DNA of 10,468 nucleotides from JAATFY01 sp049276515 (GTDB taxonomy: Bacteria > Pseudomonadota > Alphaproteobacteria > UBA9219). Position 1 is the stretch's first letter; each line of letters opens with the position of its first letter. The stretch is from positions 1 to 10,468 of the forward strand of contig JBASWO010000108.1 in the NCBI GenBank assembly GCA_049276515.1, in the 5' to 3' direction. The translations under genes were made by a program, and so were the position numbers. Under the pieces are notes generated by a model. That model did not search any database. It saw only the letters and a program-made list of their open reading frames with translations, and was not told where the DNA came from. Positions 1 through 6,415 of the stretch are shown here, piece after piece.

Positions 1-742
1 ATTCGCCGTGATCTGAAGCTTTTTTAAACCATTCGAATGCTTTTTGTAGGTCAGGACTCTCACGAAACGCATAATATTCTGCTGCATGGACCATGGCAGA
101 AACATATCCCTGTTCGCCTGCTTTTTCATAATGTTCAACAGCGCCTTGAAGATCACCTTCTTTTTCGAGAAGTTGAGCGATCGTGAAATGGCCGTAAGGA
201 TAATTGCTGTAAGCGCTGGCCATTGCCCAACGCTTTGCCTGCTTGAGATCAATACCTGTGCCGATCCCATCGATGTAGCAATTGGCTAAATTATTTTGTG
301 CGATCGGCTCACCTTGCTCGCTCGCAGACAGAAAATAATTAAATCCCTTAACTTTATCCCGCATGCCGATACCAAAACCGTACAAAAGGCCCGCGATACA
401 TTTGGCGTAAGGATTACCTTGTTGGGCAAGCACCTCGAGATCTTCGATGCAAGCACGAGATAGTTTGTCAGCCTGCCTTATATCTCGAGCAGTGCCGCTA
501 CCAACTGCCAGCATCACAGCAACTTTTGCGGTACATAAAGTGTCTTTCACTTTCATCCCAAGAACCGCTTCTTGAAAAGCAGTTTTTTTATCGATGCCAT
601 CCGTGAGGCCAAAGCAGCCATCAAAAATATAAGAGCGCAGAAAGGCTACGGAGGGATCCGTAACGTCTGTTGTTTCAGCTGTAACAAGTGCAGCTAAAAC
701 CTTTTCGTCGAGTTTGACGTATGTATTCAAATCAAATTGCAT
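1..742 (-). CDS. Sel1-like repeat protein, 3' end missing (partial)
   Basis: This reading frame is open from about 742 to the left edge with no stop, so the gene continues outside the window. The N-terminal ~95 residues show no motif I recognise. After that come helical repeats of about 36 residues with Sel1/TPR-like spacing: a segment with GLLYGFGIG, one with NNLANCYIDGIGTGIDLKQA, one with GDLQGAVEHYEKAGEQGY, and one with PDLQKAFEWFKKASDHGE at the edge. Sel1 repeats form alpha-solenoids used for protein-protein contacts; they do not reveal a partner. No signal peptide is seen, so it is probably cytosolic. I chose ATG 742 because AGGA lies 4 bases upstream; an in-frame ATG at 754 lacks such a site and would add four residues. 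It lies 55 bp downstream of another Sel1-type gene on the same strand and may be co-transcribed with it. Confidence 0.82.
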   Translation of the reverse strand, partial: MQFDLNTYVKLDEKVLAALVTAETTDVTDPSVAFLRSYIFDGCFGLTDGIDKKTAFQEAVLGMKVKDTLCTAKVAVMLAVGSGTARDIRQADKLSRACIEDLEVLAQQGNPYAKCIAGLLYGFGIGMRDKVKGFNYFLSASEQGEPIAQNNLANCYIDGIGTGIDLKQAKRWAMASAYSNYPYGHFTIAQLLEKEGDLQGAVEHYEKAGEQGYVSAMVHAAEYYAFRESPDLQKAFEWFKKASDHGE

Positions 743-797
743 GACATCCTGCATATAAATTTCATTTAAAAATAAGGCTTGGCTTAAATTTTATAAA

Positions 798-1337
798 TTA
801 TGGTGTAAGCTTTGTGCCTGGGCTGATTTTAATAAGGCCGCCATTGTTAGGAAGTTGAGCAAATACACCGCCAACACCCGGCACGATCTTGGCTTTGCGT
901 AACATGGTCATAATGACGCCACCGGCTACTTGTGAGCCAGCCATGACGCCGCGCTGACACAAGGCGTATCCAGCAAGTGTAGCTGGGATATTTACAGCAT
1001 TTTCGAGAAAAAATTTCTCAATCCAAGCTTTCGCTAAAGTATGGCCACGCTTCGCAGCGCTTAACATGTAATGTGTTGCTTCTTCTTTTGTCACTTCAGG
1101 ATAATGACCAGCCCAAATCATGCACGCAAAATTATAGAGAGCGGGCGGATATTTCTTTTCTACGAGTGGCGCAAAATATTGGGCGGCTAGAGCGTAATTT
1201 CCAGATTCGGCAGCGTGTACGCCAAACTGGTTAAGCATGTGAGGGCCGCTTAATCTTTCAACAGTTTGCGCAGGTTGTGTGTGCTGTGTTGTTCCTATCT
1301 CAAGTTTGGCAACTGCATTCATAATAATTAGTCCCAT
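798..1337 (-). CDS. Small Sel1/TPR-like repeat protein
   Basis: A protein of 179 residues. Residues ~35-102 read as two consecutive helix-turn-helix repeats of Sel1/TPR type (FGVHAAESGNYALAAQYFAPL, then ALYNFACMIWAG...EEATHYMLSAAKRG). The C-terminal third (~115-179) is rich in Gly, Ala and Val and is not repeat-like; its role is unknown. There is no signal peptide. Two starts are possible: ATG 1337 has no visible ribosome site, while ATG 1322 (N-terminus MNAVAK, 174 residues) has GGGA nine bases upstream. The frame ends at 798 and is followed after 55 bp by a second Sel1-type gene on the same strand, so the two are probably related tandem genes. A binding or scaffold role is inferred from the fold only. 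Confidence 0.75.
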   Translation of the reverse strand: MGLIIMNAVAKLEIGTTQHTQPAQTVERLSGPHMLNQFGVHAAESGNYALAAQYFAPLVEKKYPPALYNFACMIWAGHYPEVTKEEATHYMLSAAKRGHTLAKAWIEKFFLENAVNIPATLAGYALCQRGVMAGSQVAGGVIMTMLRKAKIVPGVGGVFAQLPNNGGLIKISPGTKLTP

Positions 1338-1411
1338 ATATAAAGCCCAAAACTGCTTTTGATTTAAAGATTGGGGAGGGTTGGATCAACGCCAATATTG
1401 CTTTCAGTAAC

Positions 1412-1441
1412 AAAAAAGGCGGCGTTAACTATAACGCCGCC
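1412..1441 (-). terminator. Rho-independent terminator of the mdh-CADD operon
   Basis: A perfect 10-bp inverted repeat, GGCGGCGTTA / TAACGCCGCC, has a 4-base loop (1418-1441). Read on the minus strand it is followed at once by six T residues (the A run at 1412-1417). It begins 24 bp after the stop of the CADD-like gene, which is the expected place for the end of that transcript. On the plus strand the run after the stem is only TTGATTG, so termination in that direction would be weak. Confidence 0.93.
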
Positions 1442-1465
1442 TTGATTGCTTGAATTTAAAGGCTT

Positions 1466-2125
1466 TTAGCAAGCCATTTTGTTGTCGCCATAAGCTTCTG
1501 AGAGGAAATTCCATAGGCTTTGTGCGGCATTGCGGGCTGATTGTAGGGCTGCTGCCTGCTTGTCAGCTGGGATTGCATCAATCAGCTTTTCACAGGTTTG
1601 CGAATGATAAATGTCCGCCACTTCATGCACGGTGAAAAACTCAAAGCAACGTTCATCGGTAAGGCCATAGAACTTTTTGAGACCTTCGATCTTCGTCTTT
1701 GAGATAGCTGGTGTTTGATATTCATAAGCATAAAGTGCGCAAAGACCTTCTTCATAGGATGCTTTGCAGGACGCAAGGAATGTTTCTTTTGTCTTGAGGG
1801 CAGCGTCACCATACTGAGCATGATCAATAGCGCCGAGGCCATCCATAAAATCACGCCACAATTGTGGATGTGGTGCTGAACGGCCAGTCTTGCCTTCTTC
1901 ATCCATAAGATTTTCTAGAATTTCAGCGCGAGCCGCTGGGCTTTCGCAGTTGCTATGAAGAGCACTTACAAAACGTGGAAAAGCTTCGACAAAAGGTTTG
2001 TACTGCACGGCATATTCTTGCAGTTGTTCCTGCGTCAATTTACCTTCTGTCCAAGCCTGATAGAAAGGATGTGATAAAAGATGCAGATCACGAATGGCGT
2101 CTTTGATTTGTGCAGAAAAACTCAT
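1466..2125 (-). CDS. CADD-family heme-oxygenase-like di-metal oxidase, predicted p-aminobenzoate synthase
   Basis: This 219-residue protein closely resembles Chlamydia CADD from memory of that sequence, for example LTQEQLQEYA, LMDEEG, ALYAYEYQTP and FFTVHEVADIYH. The family (heme-oxygenase-like di-metal oxidases, TenA/PqqC fold) makes p-aminobenzoate for folate without pabABC, apparently by sacrificing one of its own tyrosines. All six metal ligands of CADD have counterparts: E76, H86, E135, H167, D171, H174. The reported source tyrosine (CADD Tyr27) aligns with Y22 and the essential lysine (Lys152) with K145. CADD Tyr141 is kept as Y134, while Tyr170 is Phe (F163). There is a 3-residue insertion between E76 and H86. 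The start has AGGAG seven bases upstream. It lies 17 bp after mdh, so it is probably the second gene of that operon, and a terminator follows. Family assignment is strong; the pABA function is inferred. A TenA-type thiaminase or PqqC is less likely. Confidence 0.87.
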   Translation of the reverse strand: MSFSAQIKDAIRDLHLLSHPFYQAWTEGKLTQEQLQEYAVQYKPFVEAFPRFVSALHSNCESPAARAEILENLMDEEGKTGRSAPHPQLWRDFMDGLGAIDHAQYGDAALKTKETFLASCKASYEEGLCALYAYEYQTPAISKTKIEGLKKFYGLTDERCFEFFTVHEVADIYHSQTCEKLIDAIPADKQAAALQSARNAAQSLWNFLSEAYGDNKMAC

Positions 2126-2142
2126 GGCACTCTCCTTTTAAG

Positions 2143-3105
2143 TTAAGCAGCTTTGGACAAAATAGGTTTGGTCACTTCCATCAAATCCTTCACGGCTTTG
2201 ACTGATGTATCAAACATAGTTTTTTCTTCGGCGTTTAATTGCATTTCGACAACTTTCTCAACGCCGCCGGCCCCAATGATAACGGGAACGCCAACATACA
2301 TATCCTTGATGCCGTATTCGCCATTGAGATGAGCCGCGCATGGCAAGATGCGTTTCTTATCTTTCAGATAGCTTTCAGCCATAGCAATGGCTGATGCTGC
2401 TGGAGCATAAAAGGCTGAGCCTGTCTTCAAAAGTTTGACGATTTCTGCGCCGCCATCACGTGTGCGCTGAACAATGCTATCGATACGCTCTTTGGTGGTC
2501 CAACCCATCTTGATAAGATCGGGGAGGGGAATACCGCCAACACTCGAATAACGAACCATTGGAACCATGGTATCGCCATGACCGCCAAGAACAGATGCGT
2601 AAACATCTTCAACAGAGACGTTAAATTCCATAGCCAAGAAGGTGCGGAAGCGCGAGCCATCCAAGACGCCAGCCATGCCGACAACTTTGTTGGGTTTGAA
2701 ACCAGTCACTTGTTGCATGACCCAAACCATGACATCGAGCGGATTGGTGATGACAATCACAAAAGCGTTCGGTGCATATTTTTTGATGCCTTCACCAGCT
2801 GTCTTGATGATACCTGTATTGATGCCGATTAAGTCATCGCGGCTCATGCCAGGCTTGCGCGGCACACCGGCTGTGACGATAACTACATCAGCATCTTTGA
2901 TCAGGCTGTAATCTGTACCGCCGGTTAATTTGCTATCGAAACCTTCAACGGGGCTGGTTTGGAAAAGATCTAGGGCTTTGCCATCAGGAATACCTTCGGC
3001 CACGTCGATCAAAACAACATCGCCTAATTCTTTTTGGCCCGCCAACAGAGCTAGGGTGCCACCAATTTGTCCTGCACCTACAAGCGCAATCTTTTTACGA
3101 GCCAT
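2143..3105 (-). CDS. mdh: Malate dehydrogenase, LDH-like type
   Basis: Reversible NAD-dependent oxidation of malate to oxaloacetate in the TCA cycle, cytosolic. At 320 residues it has the normal length for the LDH-like bacterial MDH group. Visible features in order are the Rossmann loop GAGQIG (10-15), D34 as the acidic residue that binds the NAD ribose, the active-site loop GVPRKPGMSR (80-89) with R83 and R89, N121 in ITNPLD, D149 and R152 in LDGSRFR, and the catalytic H176 in GGHGDTMVP. Arginine at position 83, where lactate dehydrogenases carry glutamine, indicates malate rather than lactate as substrate. AGGAG lies nine bases before the ATG. It is the first gene of a minus-strand unit with the CADD-like gene 17 bp downstream, and it diverges from the FAS1 gene across 124 bp. 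Confidence 0.97.
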   Translation of the reverse strand: MARKKIALVGAGQIGGTLALLAGQKELGDVVLIDVAEGIPDGKALDLFQTSPVEGFDSKLTGGTDYSLIKDADVVIVTAGVPRKPGMSRDDLIGINTGIIKTAGEGIKKYAPNAFVIVITNPLDVMVWVMQQVTGFKPNKVVGMAGVLDGSRFRTFLAMEFNVSVEDVYASVLGGHGDTMVPMVRYSSVGGIPLPDLIKMGWTTKERIDSIVQRTRDGGAEIVKLLKTGSAFYAPAASAIAMAESYLKDKKRILPCAAHLNGEYGIKDMYVGVPVIIGAGGVEKVVEMQLNAEEKTMFDTSVKAVKDLMEVTKPILSKAA

Positions 3106-3172
3106 GATCTGAATCTCCTGCCAAATTTGAATGAAATCTGCTTAAACCTGATCACTTTTTAAAGCAAGGCCC

Positions 3173-3200
3173 TTGACGGTTTTTGTGCAAGGCCTACCAT
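3173..3200 (+). promoter_or_regulatory. Putative sigma70-type promoter of the FAS1 gene
   Basis: TTGACG at 3173-3178 and TACCAT at 3195-3200 are separated by 16 bases and lie about 30 bp before the FAS1 start codon. The -35 element is nearly consensus; the -10 element matches 4 of 6. The octamer GCAAGGCC occurs on both sides of the -35 element (3164-3171 and 3187-3194), and CAAGGCCCTTG at 3165-3175 is an inverted repeat, so an operator could overlap here. This is pattern matching only. Confidence 0.45.
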
Positions 3201-3229
3201 AGAGGACCCGCCTTTTCTGAGGAGTCGCT

Positions 3230-4033
3230 ATGCGCCGTTTTTCCTTACTGCTTTTCGTTGTCCTCTTTGGTCTTAGTTTAACCACCGTACCTGCCCAGGC
3301 TGCGGACACAGTCTATGACCTACTCAAAAGCCGCAAGGAATTGGGCAAGTTTGTGGATCTGATCAGCGATGCAGGTCTGAAGGATATCTTTCAGAACAAG
3401 GATACAACCATTACAGTTTTTGCGCCTACAGATAGTGCGATTAGCGATATTTCAAGTGCGCATATGAAAAAGATCAAGGCAACCAAGGAAAGCCTTCAGA
3501 GTTTTGTTAAATATCACGTTGTCATAGGAAGCCGCATCACTTCCAGCTCGATGAACCAGCGTAAATTTTCATCAGCTGCAGCAAGTGGAGATATGATCCT
3601 TTTTGATGGTGCTAATAAAAATGGCACAAAAATTAATGGCGGTAGCGTCTCTGTTTCAGATTTGTCACTTGGCAACAATGTTGTGCATATTGTGAGTGTA
3701 GCTTTCATCCCGTCTGTGGCACAGGATGAACCCAAGAAAGAAGAACAAAAGATAGAAGAGCCAAAGAAAGTAGAGCCAAAGAAAGTAGAGCCTGTAGCAA
3801 CTAAATCTGAGCCTGCTGTAGAGGCGCCAGTAGCTGCTTCTGTCCCACTATCAACAGCAAAAGCAAAAAAGACAGGCGCGAAAGGTGAGGTAGCTGTACC
3901 TGTTACATCCTCTGCGCCCGTGCCTGAAACAAGCGCGGTTGTGGCGCCTCCACCGCCTCCGCCACCGACACCTGTTGAAGCGCCTAAGAAAAAAGGCTTT
4001 AGTCTTTTTGGTAAGACATTCGGTGGTGAGTAA
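3230..4033 (+). CDS. Secreted fasciclin (FAS1) domain protein with Lys/Glu/Pro-rich tail
   Basis: This 267-residue protein starts with a clear signal peptide (MRR followed by a hydrophobic stretch) with likely cleavage at PAQA|A near residue 24, so it is exported to the periplasm or beyond. A single FAS1 domain spans ~28-162, with the first conserved box TVFAPTDSA (62-70), the YH pair in VKYHVVIG (93-100) and the closing strand NVVHIVSVAFIP. FAS1 domains mediate adhesion or matrix contacts in many organisms; the specific partner here is unknown. The tail (~165-267) is low complexity: EPKKV repeats, an Ala/Val/Pro segment, a run of seven prolines (240-246), and an ending KKKGFSLFGKTFGGE. No membrane anchor or sorting signal is evident. 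GAGGAG lies five bases before the ATG. Its stop codon directly abuts the stop of the minus-strand gene that follows. Confidence 0.9.
   Translation: MRRFSLLLFVVLFGLSLTTVPAQAADTVYDLLKSRKELGKFVDLISDAGLKDIFQNKDTTITVFAPTDSAISDISSAHMKKIKATKESLQSFVKYHVVIGSRITSSSMNQRKFSSAAASGDMILFDGANKNGTKINGGSVSVSDLSLGNNVVHIVSVAFIPSVAQDEPKKEEQKIEEPKKVEPKKVEPVATKSEPAVEAPVAASVPLSTAKAKKTGAKGEVAVPVTSSAPVPETSAVVAPPPPPPPTPVEAPKKKGFSLFGKTFGGE
3758..3792 (+). repeat. 15-bp tandem repeat encoding EPKKV
   Basis: The unit GAGCCAAAGAAAGTA occurs twice in perfect tandem (3758-3772, 3773-3787), followed by a partial GAGCC (3788-3792). It is in frame and encodes repeated EPKKV in the tail of the FAS1 protein. Perfect identity at DNA level suggests recent slippage or expansion, so copy number may vary between strains. 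Confidence 0.85.
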
Positions 4034-4216
4034 TTAGTCCTTCTTCTTCTGTAAGACGTAATTTAATTTTTTGACAGCCATCCGTTGCAAGTCATTGTGG
4101 CTTGTATTGGCAGGCGCTTGAAAAATGGCTTCCGTTCCAGTAGCGGCATGAATGGCTGTAACACGGACAATGCTGCCGATGCGTTGGAATTCAATCAAGA
4201 CTTCACTGTCATTCAT
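4034..4216 (-). CDS. Small conserved protein, DUF6898-like
   Basis: A 60-residue protein beginning MNDSEVLIEFQRIGSIVRV and ending in a Lys-rich QKKKD. From memory the pattern (EVLIEFQRIG..V.V.AI...TGTEA, then ..LQRMAVKKLNYVL) matches a short alphaproteobacterial family catalogued as DUF6898; its function is not known. It looks like a small beta-strand part followed by a helix. I chose ATG 4216; extending upstream in frame gives only TTG codons (4222, 4225), and no good ribosome site is seen for any of these. The stop codon touches the stop of the FAS1 gene on the other strand with no base between, an extreme convergent arrangement. It diverges from the crotonase-like gene over 110 bp. No enzymatic role should be assigned. 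Confidence 0.7.
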   Translation of the reverse strand: MNDSEVLIEFQRIGSIVRVTAIHAATGTEAIFQAPANTSHNDLQRMAVKKLNYVLQKKKD

Positions 4217-4326
4217 GTGCAACAACCATTTATTGAGTGATCTAAGCTAAGCGGAAGATGCTTGTAAAAGCAACTCTGTAAGCCTTTAATTCAAAGGCAG
4301 TCCGACTCGCCGGATTAGGTTGTTAT

Positions 4327-5109
4327 ATGCCCGAAGTACTTTCTGAAATGCGCGGCTCTGCGTTGGTGATTACTTTTAATCGCCCCGCTCATGGTAATGC
4401 CCTCACGCTCGAAATGGCGACGGCTCTTCACAATATCATTAAGAATGTGACGACTGACAGAAGTGTGCGCGCTCTTTTGCTTCGAGGTGCTGGCGGTAAT
4501 TTCATGCATGGCATCGAGATGAATATGTATGCGGGTGATGTCAATATTGCCCTTGAGCGGGCCAATCAACTGATTATGCCCTATCATTCTGTTGTTCGTG
4601 AGCTTCAGGCTATGGAGAAACCCGTCATTGCTGCTGTTGATGGTGAAGTTGCAGGGCCCGGTATCAGCCTCATGTTGGCAAGTGATTTTATCATTGCCGC
4701 ACGATCGACGAAGTTTAACTGCAAGTTCACATCCTATGCGATGTCGCCTGATGGTGGAGCTTCATATTTTTTAACGCGACGCGTTGGCATAGCAAAAGCA
4801 AATGAGCTTTTGATGTTGAGCGAAACCTTCACTGCGGAAGAAGCAGAAAAACTGAACATACTGAATAGCATTGTTGATGATGCTAAATTGCAAGATGAAG
4901 CGCTGGCTTGGGCTGATAAGTTAGCCAATGGTCCAACGCGTGCTTTTGGCAGTACAAAGGTTTTAGTGGCTAAGGCGTTTGAGCAAAACTTAACTACACA
5001 TCTTGGCCTTGAGCATACGCATTGGGGTGCATGCTCGCGCACCTTTGATTTCAAAGAAGCTGTTAAAGCTCATCAAGCTAAGCGCCCGGCTAAATTTACA
5101 GGCGCTTAG
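4327..5109 (+). CDS. Enoyl-CoA hydratase/isomerase (crotonase) family protein, likely isomerase-like
   Basis: 260 residues, the usual length of a crotonase-fold enzyme acting on CoA thioesters in the cytosol. Recognisable parts are the N-terminal strand ALVITFNRP..GNALTLEM, the oxyanion-hole region GGNFMHGIEM (56-65) and VDGEVAGPGISLMLASDF (104-121), and SPDGGASYFLTRRVG (140-154). The two catalytic glutamates of true enoyl-CoA hydratases appear absent: their approximate positions read Ser/Leu in GPGISL and Lys in NCKF. An aspartate (D142) in PDGG is kept, as in PaaG-type isomerases. The usual FCAGAD motif is replaced by FMHGIE. So an isomerase or other CoA-ester reaction is more likely than simple hydration; the substrate is unknown. 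Only a weak AGG precedes the ATG by seven bases. It stands alone, with no beta-oxidation partners nearby. Confidence 0.85.
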   Translation: MPEVLSEMRGSALVITFNRPAHGNALTLEMATALHNIIKNVTTDRSVRALLLRGAGGNFMHGIEMNMYAGDVNIALERANQLIMPYHSVVRELQAMEKPVIAAVDGEVAGPGISLMLASDFIIAARSTKFNCKFTSYAMSPDGGASYFLTRRVGIAKANELLMLSETFTAEEAEKLNILNSIVDDAKLQDEALAWADKLANGPTRAFGSTKVLVAKAFEQNLTTHLGLEHTHWGACSRTFDFKEAVKAHQAKRPAKFTGA

Positions 5110-5337
5110 GAAAGAGAGGCACTGCGTTTTTTAGGCCTGTTGCAGCCCTTATTCCTTTTATCGATTTAGGCTTAGGCGAAGACAGTGATTGCCGCGACCT
5201 AATCCAACAAGCACACTCATATTCGGGGACAAATCCACCTTCGAATTAGGCTTAAATCGCTATTTCGGGGCGATGATGCCTAGAGCACTTGAACGACCGC
5301 GCTAACTCCGCTAAGACGCTCGTTCTGAAAAGGAAAA
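5110..5337. other. Intergenic region with short repeats, no convincing gene
   Basis: This is the largest gap in the window (228 bp). It contains a near-perfect 13-bp direct repeat CGA(T/A)TTAGGCTTA at 5162-5174 and 5242-5254, offset by exactly 80 bp, and two copies of TTCGGGG. Just before the reductase gene, GAACGA (5291-5296) and TCGTTC (5320-5325) could pair as a leader hairpin ending a few bases before its ribosome site. Short protein-like frames exist (a TTG-initiated 38-codon frame at 5189-5305 on the plus strand and a short minus-strand frame over 5165-5220), but none has a ribosome site, so I do not call a gene. No good promoter was found, although one for the downstream operon should be here. 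Confidence 0.4.
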
Positions 5338-6384
5338 ATGGTCAAAATGACGGAATCCATCAAGACAGATGCAATTATTGTTGGCGCAGGCCCGGTTGGC
5401 CTTTTTGCCGTGTTTGAGCTTGGGCTAAATGATGTGAAGTGTCATTTGGTTGACATTCTTGAGCGCCCTGGCGGTCAATGCGCCGAGCTTTATCCTGAAA
5501 AGCCTATTTATGATATCCCAGCTGTACCTGTTTGTACGGGTGCAGAACTCACTGAGCGTCTGCTGGAACAAATCAAGCCGTTTCATCCAGCTTTCCATTT
5601 TGGCCAGATGGCCGAAAAATTAGAAAAGCTTCCTGACAACAAATGGCGCCTGACAACTGATCGCGGCACTGTCTTGGAAGCTCCGGTTGTTATTATTGCC
5701 GCTGGTGGTGGTAGTTTCGTTCCTAAGCGTCCACCGATTAAAGGTATTGAGGAATATGAGAATAAGTCTGTCTTCTATTCTGTGCGCAAGATGGAGCAAT
5801 TCCGCGACAAAAACATCATCATTGCCGGTGGCGGTGACAGCGCACTTGATTGGGTTATCAACTTACAGCCCATTGTAAAACGTGTGACGCTTATTCATCG
5901 TCGTGATGAATTCCGTGCAGCACCAGATTCTGTTCTTAAGATGCGTTCTCTGGTGGCAGAAGGTTTAATGGATTTAAGAATTGGCAATTTGACAACTCTT
6001 AAGGGTGCTGATGGTCAAATTACCGGTGCTACAATCGTAGATGACCAAAAACATTCACACGATATCGCCTGCGATAATTTGTTGGCCTTTTATGGTCTGA
6101 CAATGAAGTTAGGCCCTGTCGCCAATTTTGGCCTTAATTTGCACGAAAATTTGATACCTGTTGATACAGCAACCTATGAAACAAGTGTGCCTACAATCTT
6201 TGCTATCGGCGATATCAATACCTATCCCGGCAAGATGAAGCTTATTTTGTCAGGCTTTCATGAAGCGGCATTGATGGCGAAGAAGGTCTTTGCTTATATT
6301 CACCCTGATCGCCGTTATCGCTTTCAATACACAACCTCTAGCAGCGACCTCCAGACAAAACTGGGCGTTGATGCAGCTGAATAA
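5338..6384 (+). CDS. Ferredoxin-NADP(+) reductase, thioredoxin-reductase-like type
   Basis: 348-residue flavoprotein moving electrons between NADPH and ferredoxin (EC 1.18.1.2 type). It has the FAD-binding GAGPVG (16-21), the PGGQCAELYPEKPIYDIP segment (44-61) diagnostic of this reductase group (Bacillus YumC and Rhodopseudomonas homologues), the NADP-binding loop AGGGDSALDW (163-172) with HRRDEFRA (187-194) as the 2'-phosphate region, and the C-terminal FAD motif AIGDINTYPGKMKLILSGFHEAA. There is no CxxC redox pair between the domains, which separates it from thioredoxin reductase itself. The length fits the family with its C-terminal extension. AAGGA lies four bases before ATG 5338; ATG 5347 is a less well placed alternative. 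A [2Fe-2S] ferredoxin gene follows after 31 bp, which supports the assignment. Confidence 0.94.
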   Translation: MVKMTESIKTDAIIVGAGPVGLFAVFELGLNDVKCHLVDILERPGGQCAELYPEKPIYDIPAVPVCTGAELTERLLEQIKPFHPAFHFGQMAEKLEKLPDNKWRLTTDRGTVLEAPVVIIAAGGGSFVPKRPPIKGIEEYENKSVFYSVRKMEQFRDKNIIIAGGGDSALDWVINLQPIVKRVTLIHRRDEFRAAPDSVLKMRSLVAEGLMDLRIGNLTTLKGADGQITGATIVDDQKHSHDIACDNLLAFYGLTMKLGPVANFGLNLHENLIPVDTATYETSVPTIFAIGDINTYPGKMKLILSGFHEAALMAKKVFAYIHPDRRYRFQYTTSSSDLQTKLGVDAAE

Positions 6385-6415
6385 TCGCAACGACCAACCC
6401 ACACGAGCTTAAGTT

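Noticed and set aside
86..289. Plus-strand open frame of 67 codons
   Set aside because: It lies opposite the Sel1-type gene on the minus strand, whose repeat pattern is clear; the plus-strand product is Cys/Phe-rich without ribosome site or family pattern.
1582..1902. Minus-strand 106-codon frame inside the CADD-like gene
   Set aside because: It is fully nested in another frame of a gene with conserved motifs throughout, and it has low-complexity composition.
1466..2125. Death-domain or host-apoptosis effector role for the CADD-like protein
   Set aside because: The host-cell-death activity reported for the chlamydial protein is separate from its enzymatic role; nothing here (no signal, no effector context) supports it.
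2427..3112. Several open frames on both strands within mdh
   Set aside because: All are shadows of the malate dehydrogenase frame, which has every catalytic motif.
4282..4298. Hairpin GCCTTT-AATTC-AAAGGC before the crotonase-like gene
   Set aside because: It has a perfect 6-bp stem but no T run on either strand and is AT-rich; it is not a convincing terminator, and no tRNA-like fold fits around it.
4734..5054. Minus-strand 106-codon frame inside the crotonase-like gene
   Set aside because: It is antisense to a gene with clear family motifs, and its Ser/Ala-rich composition is typical of an antisense shadow.
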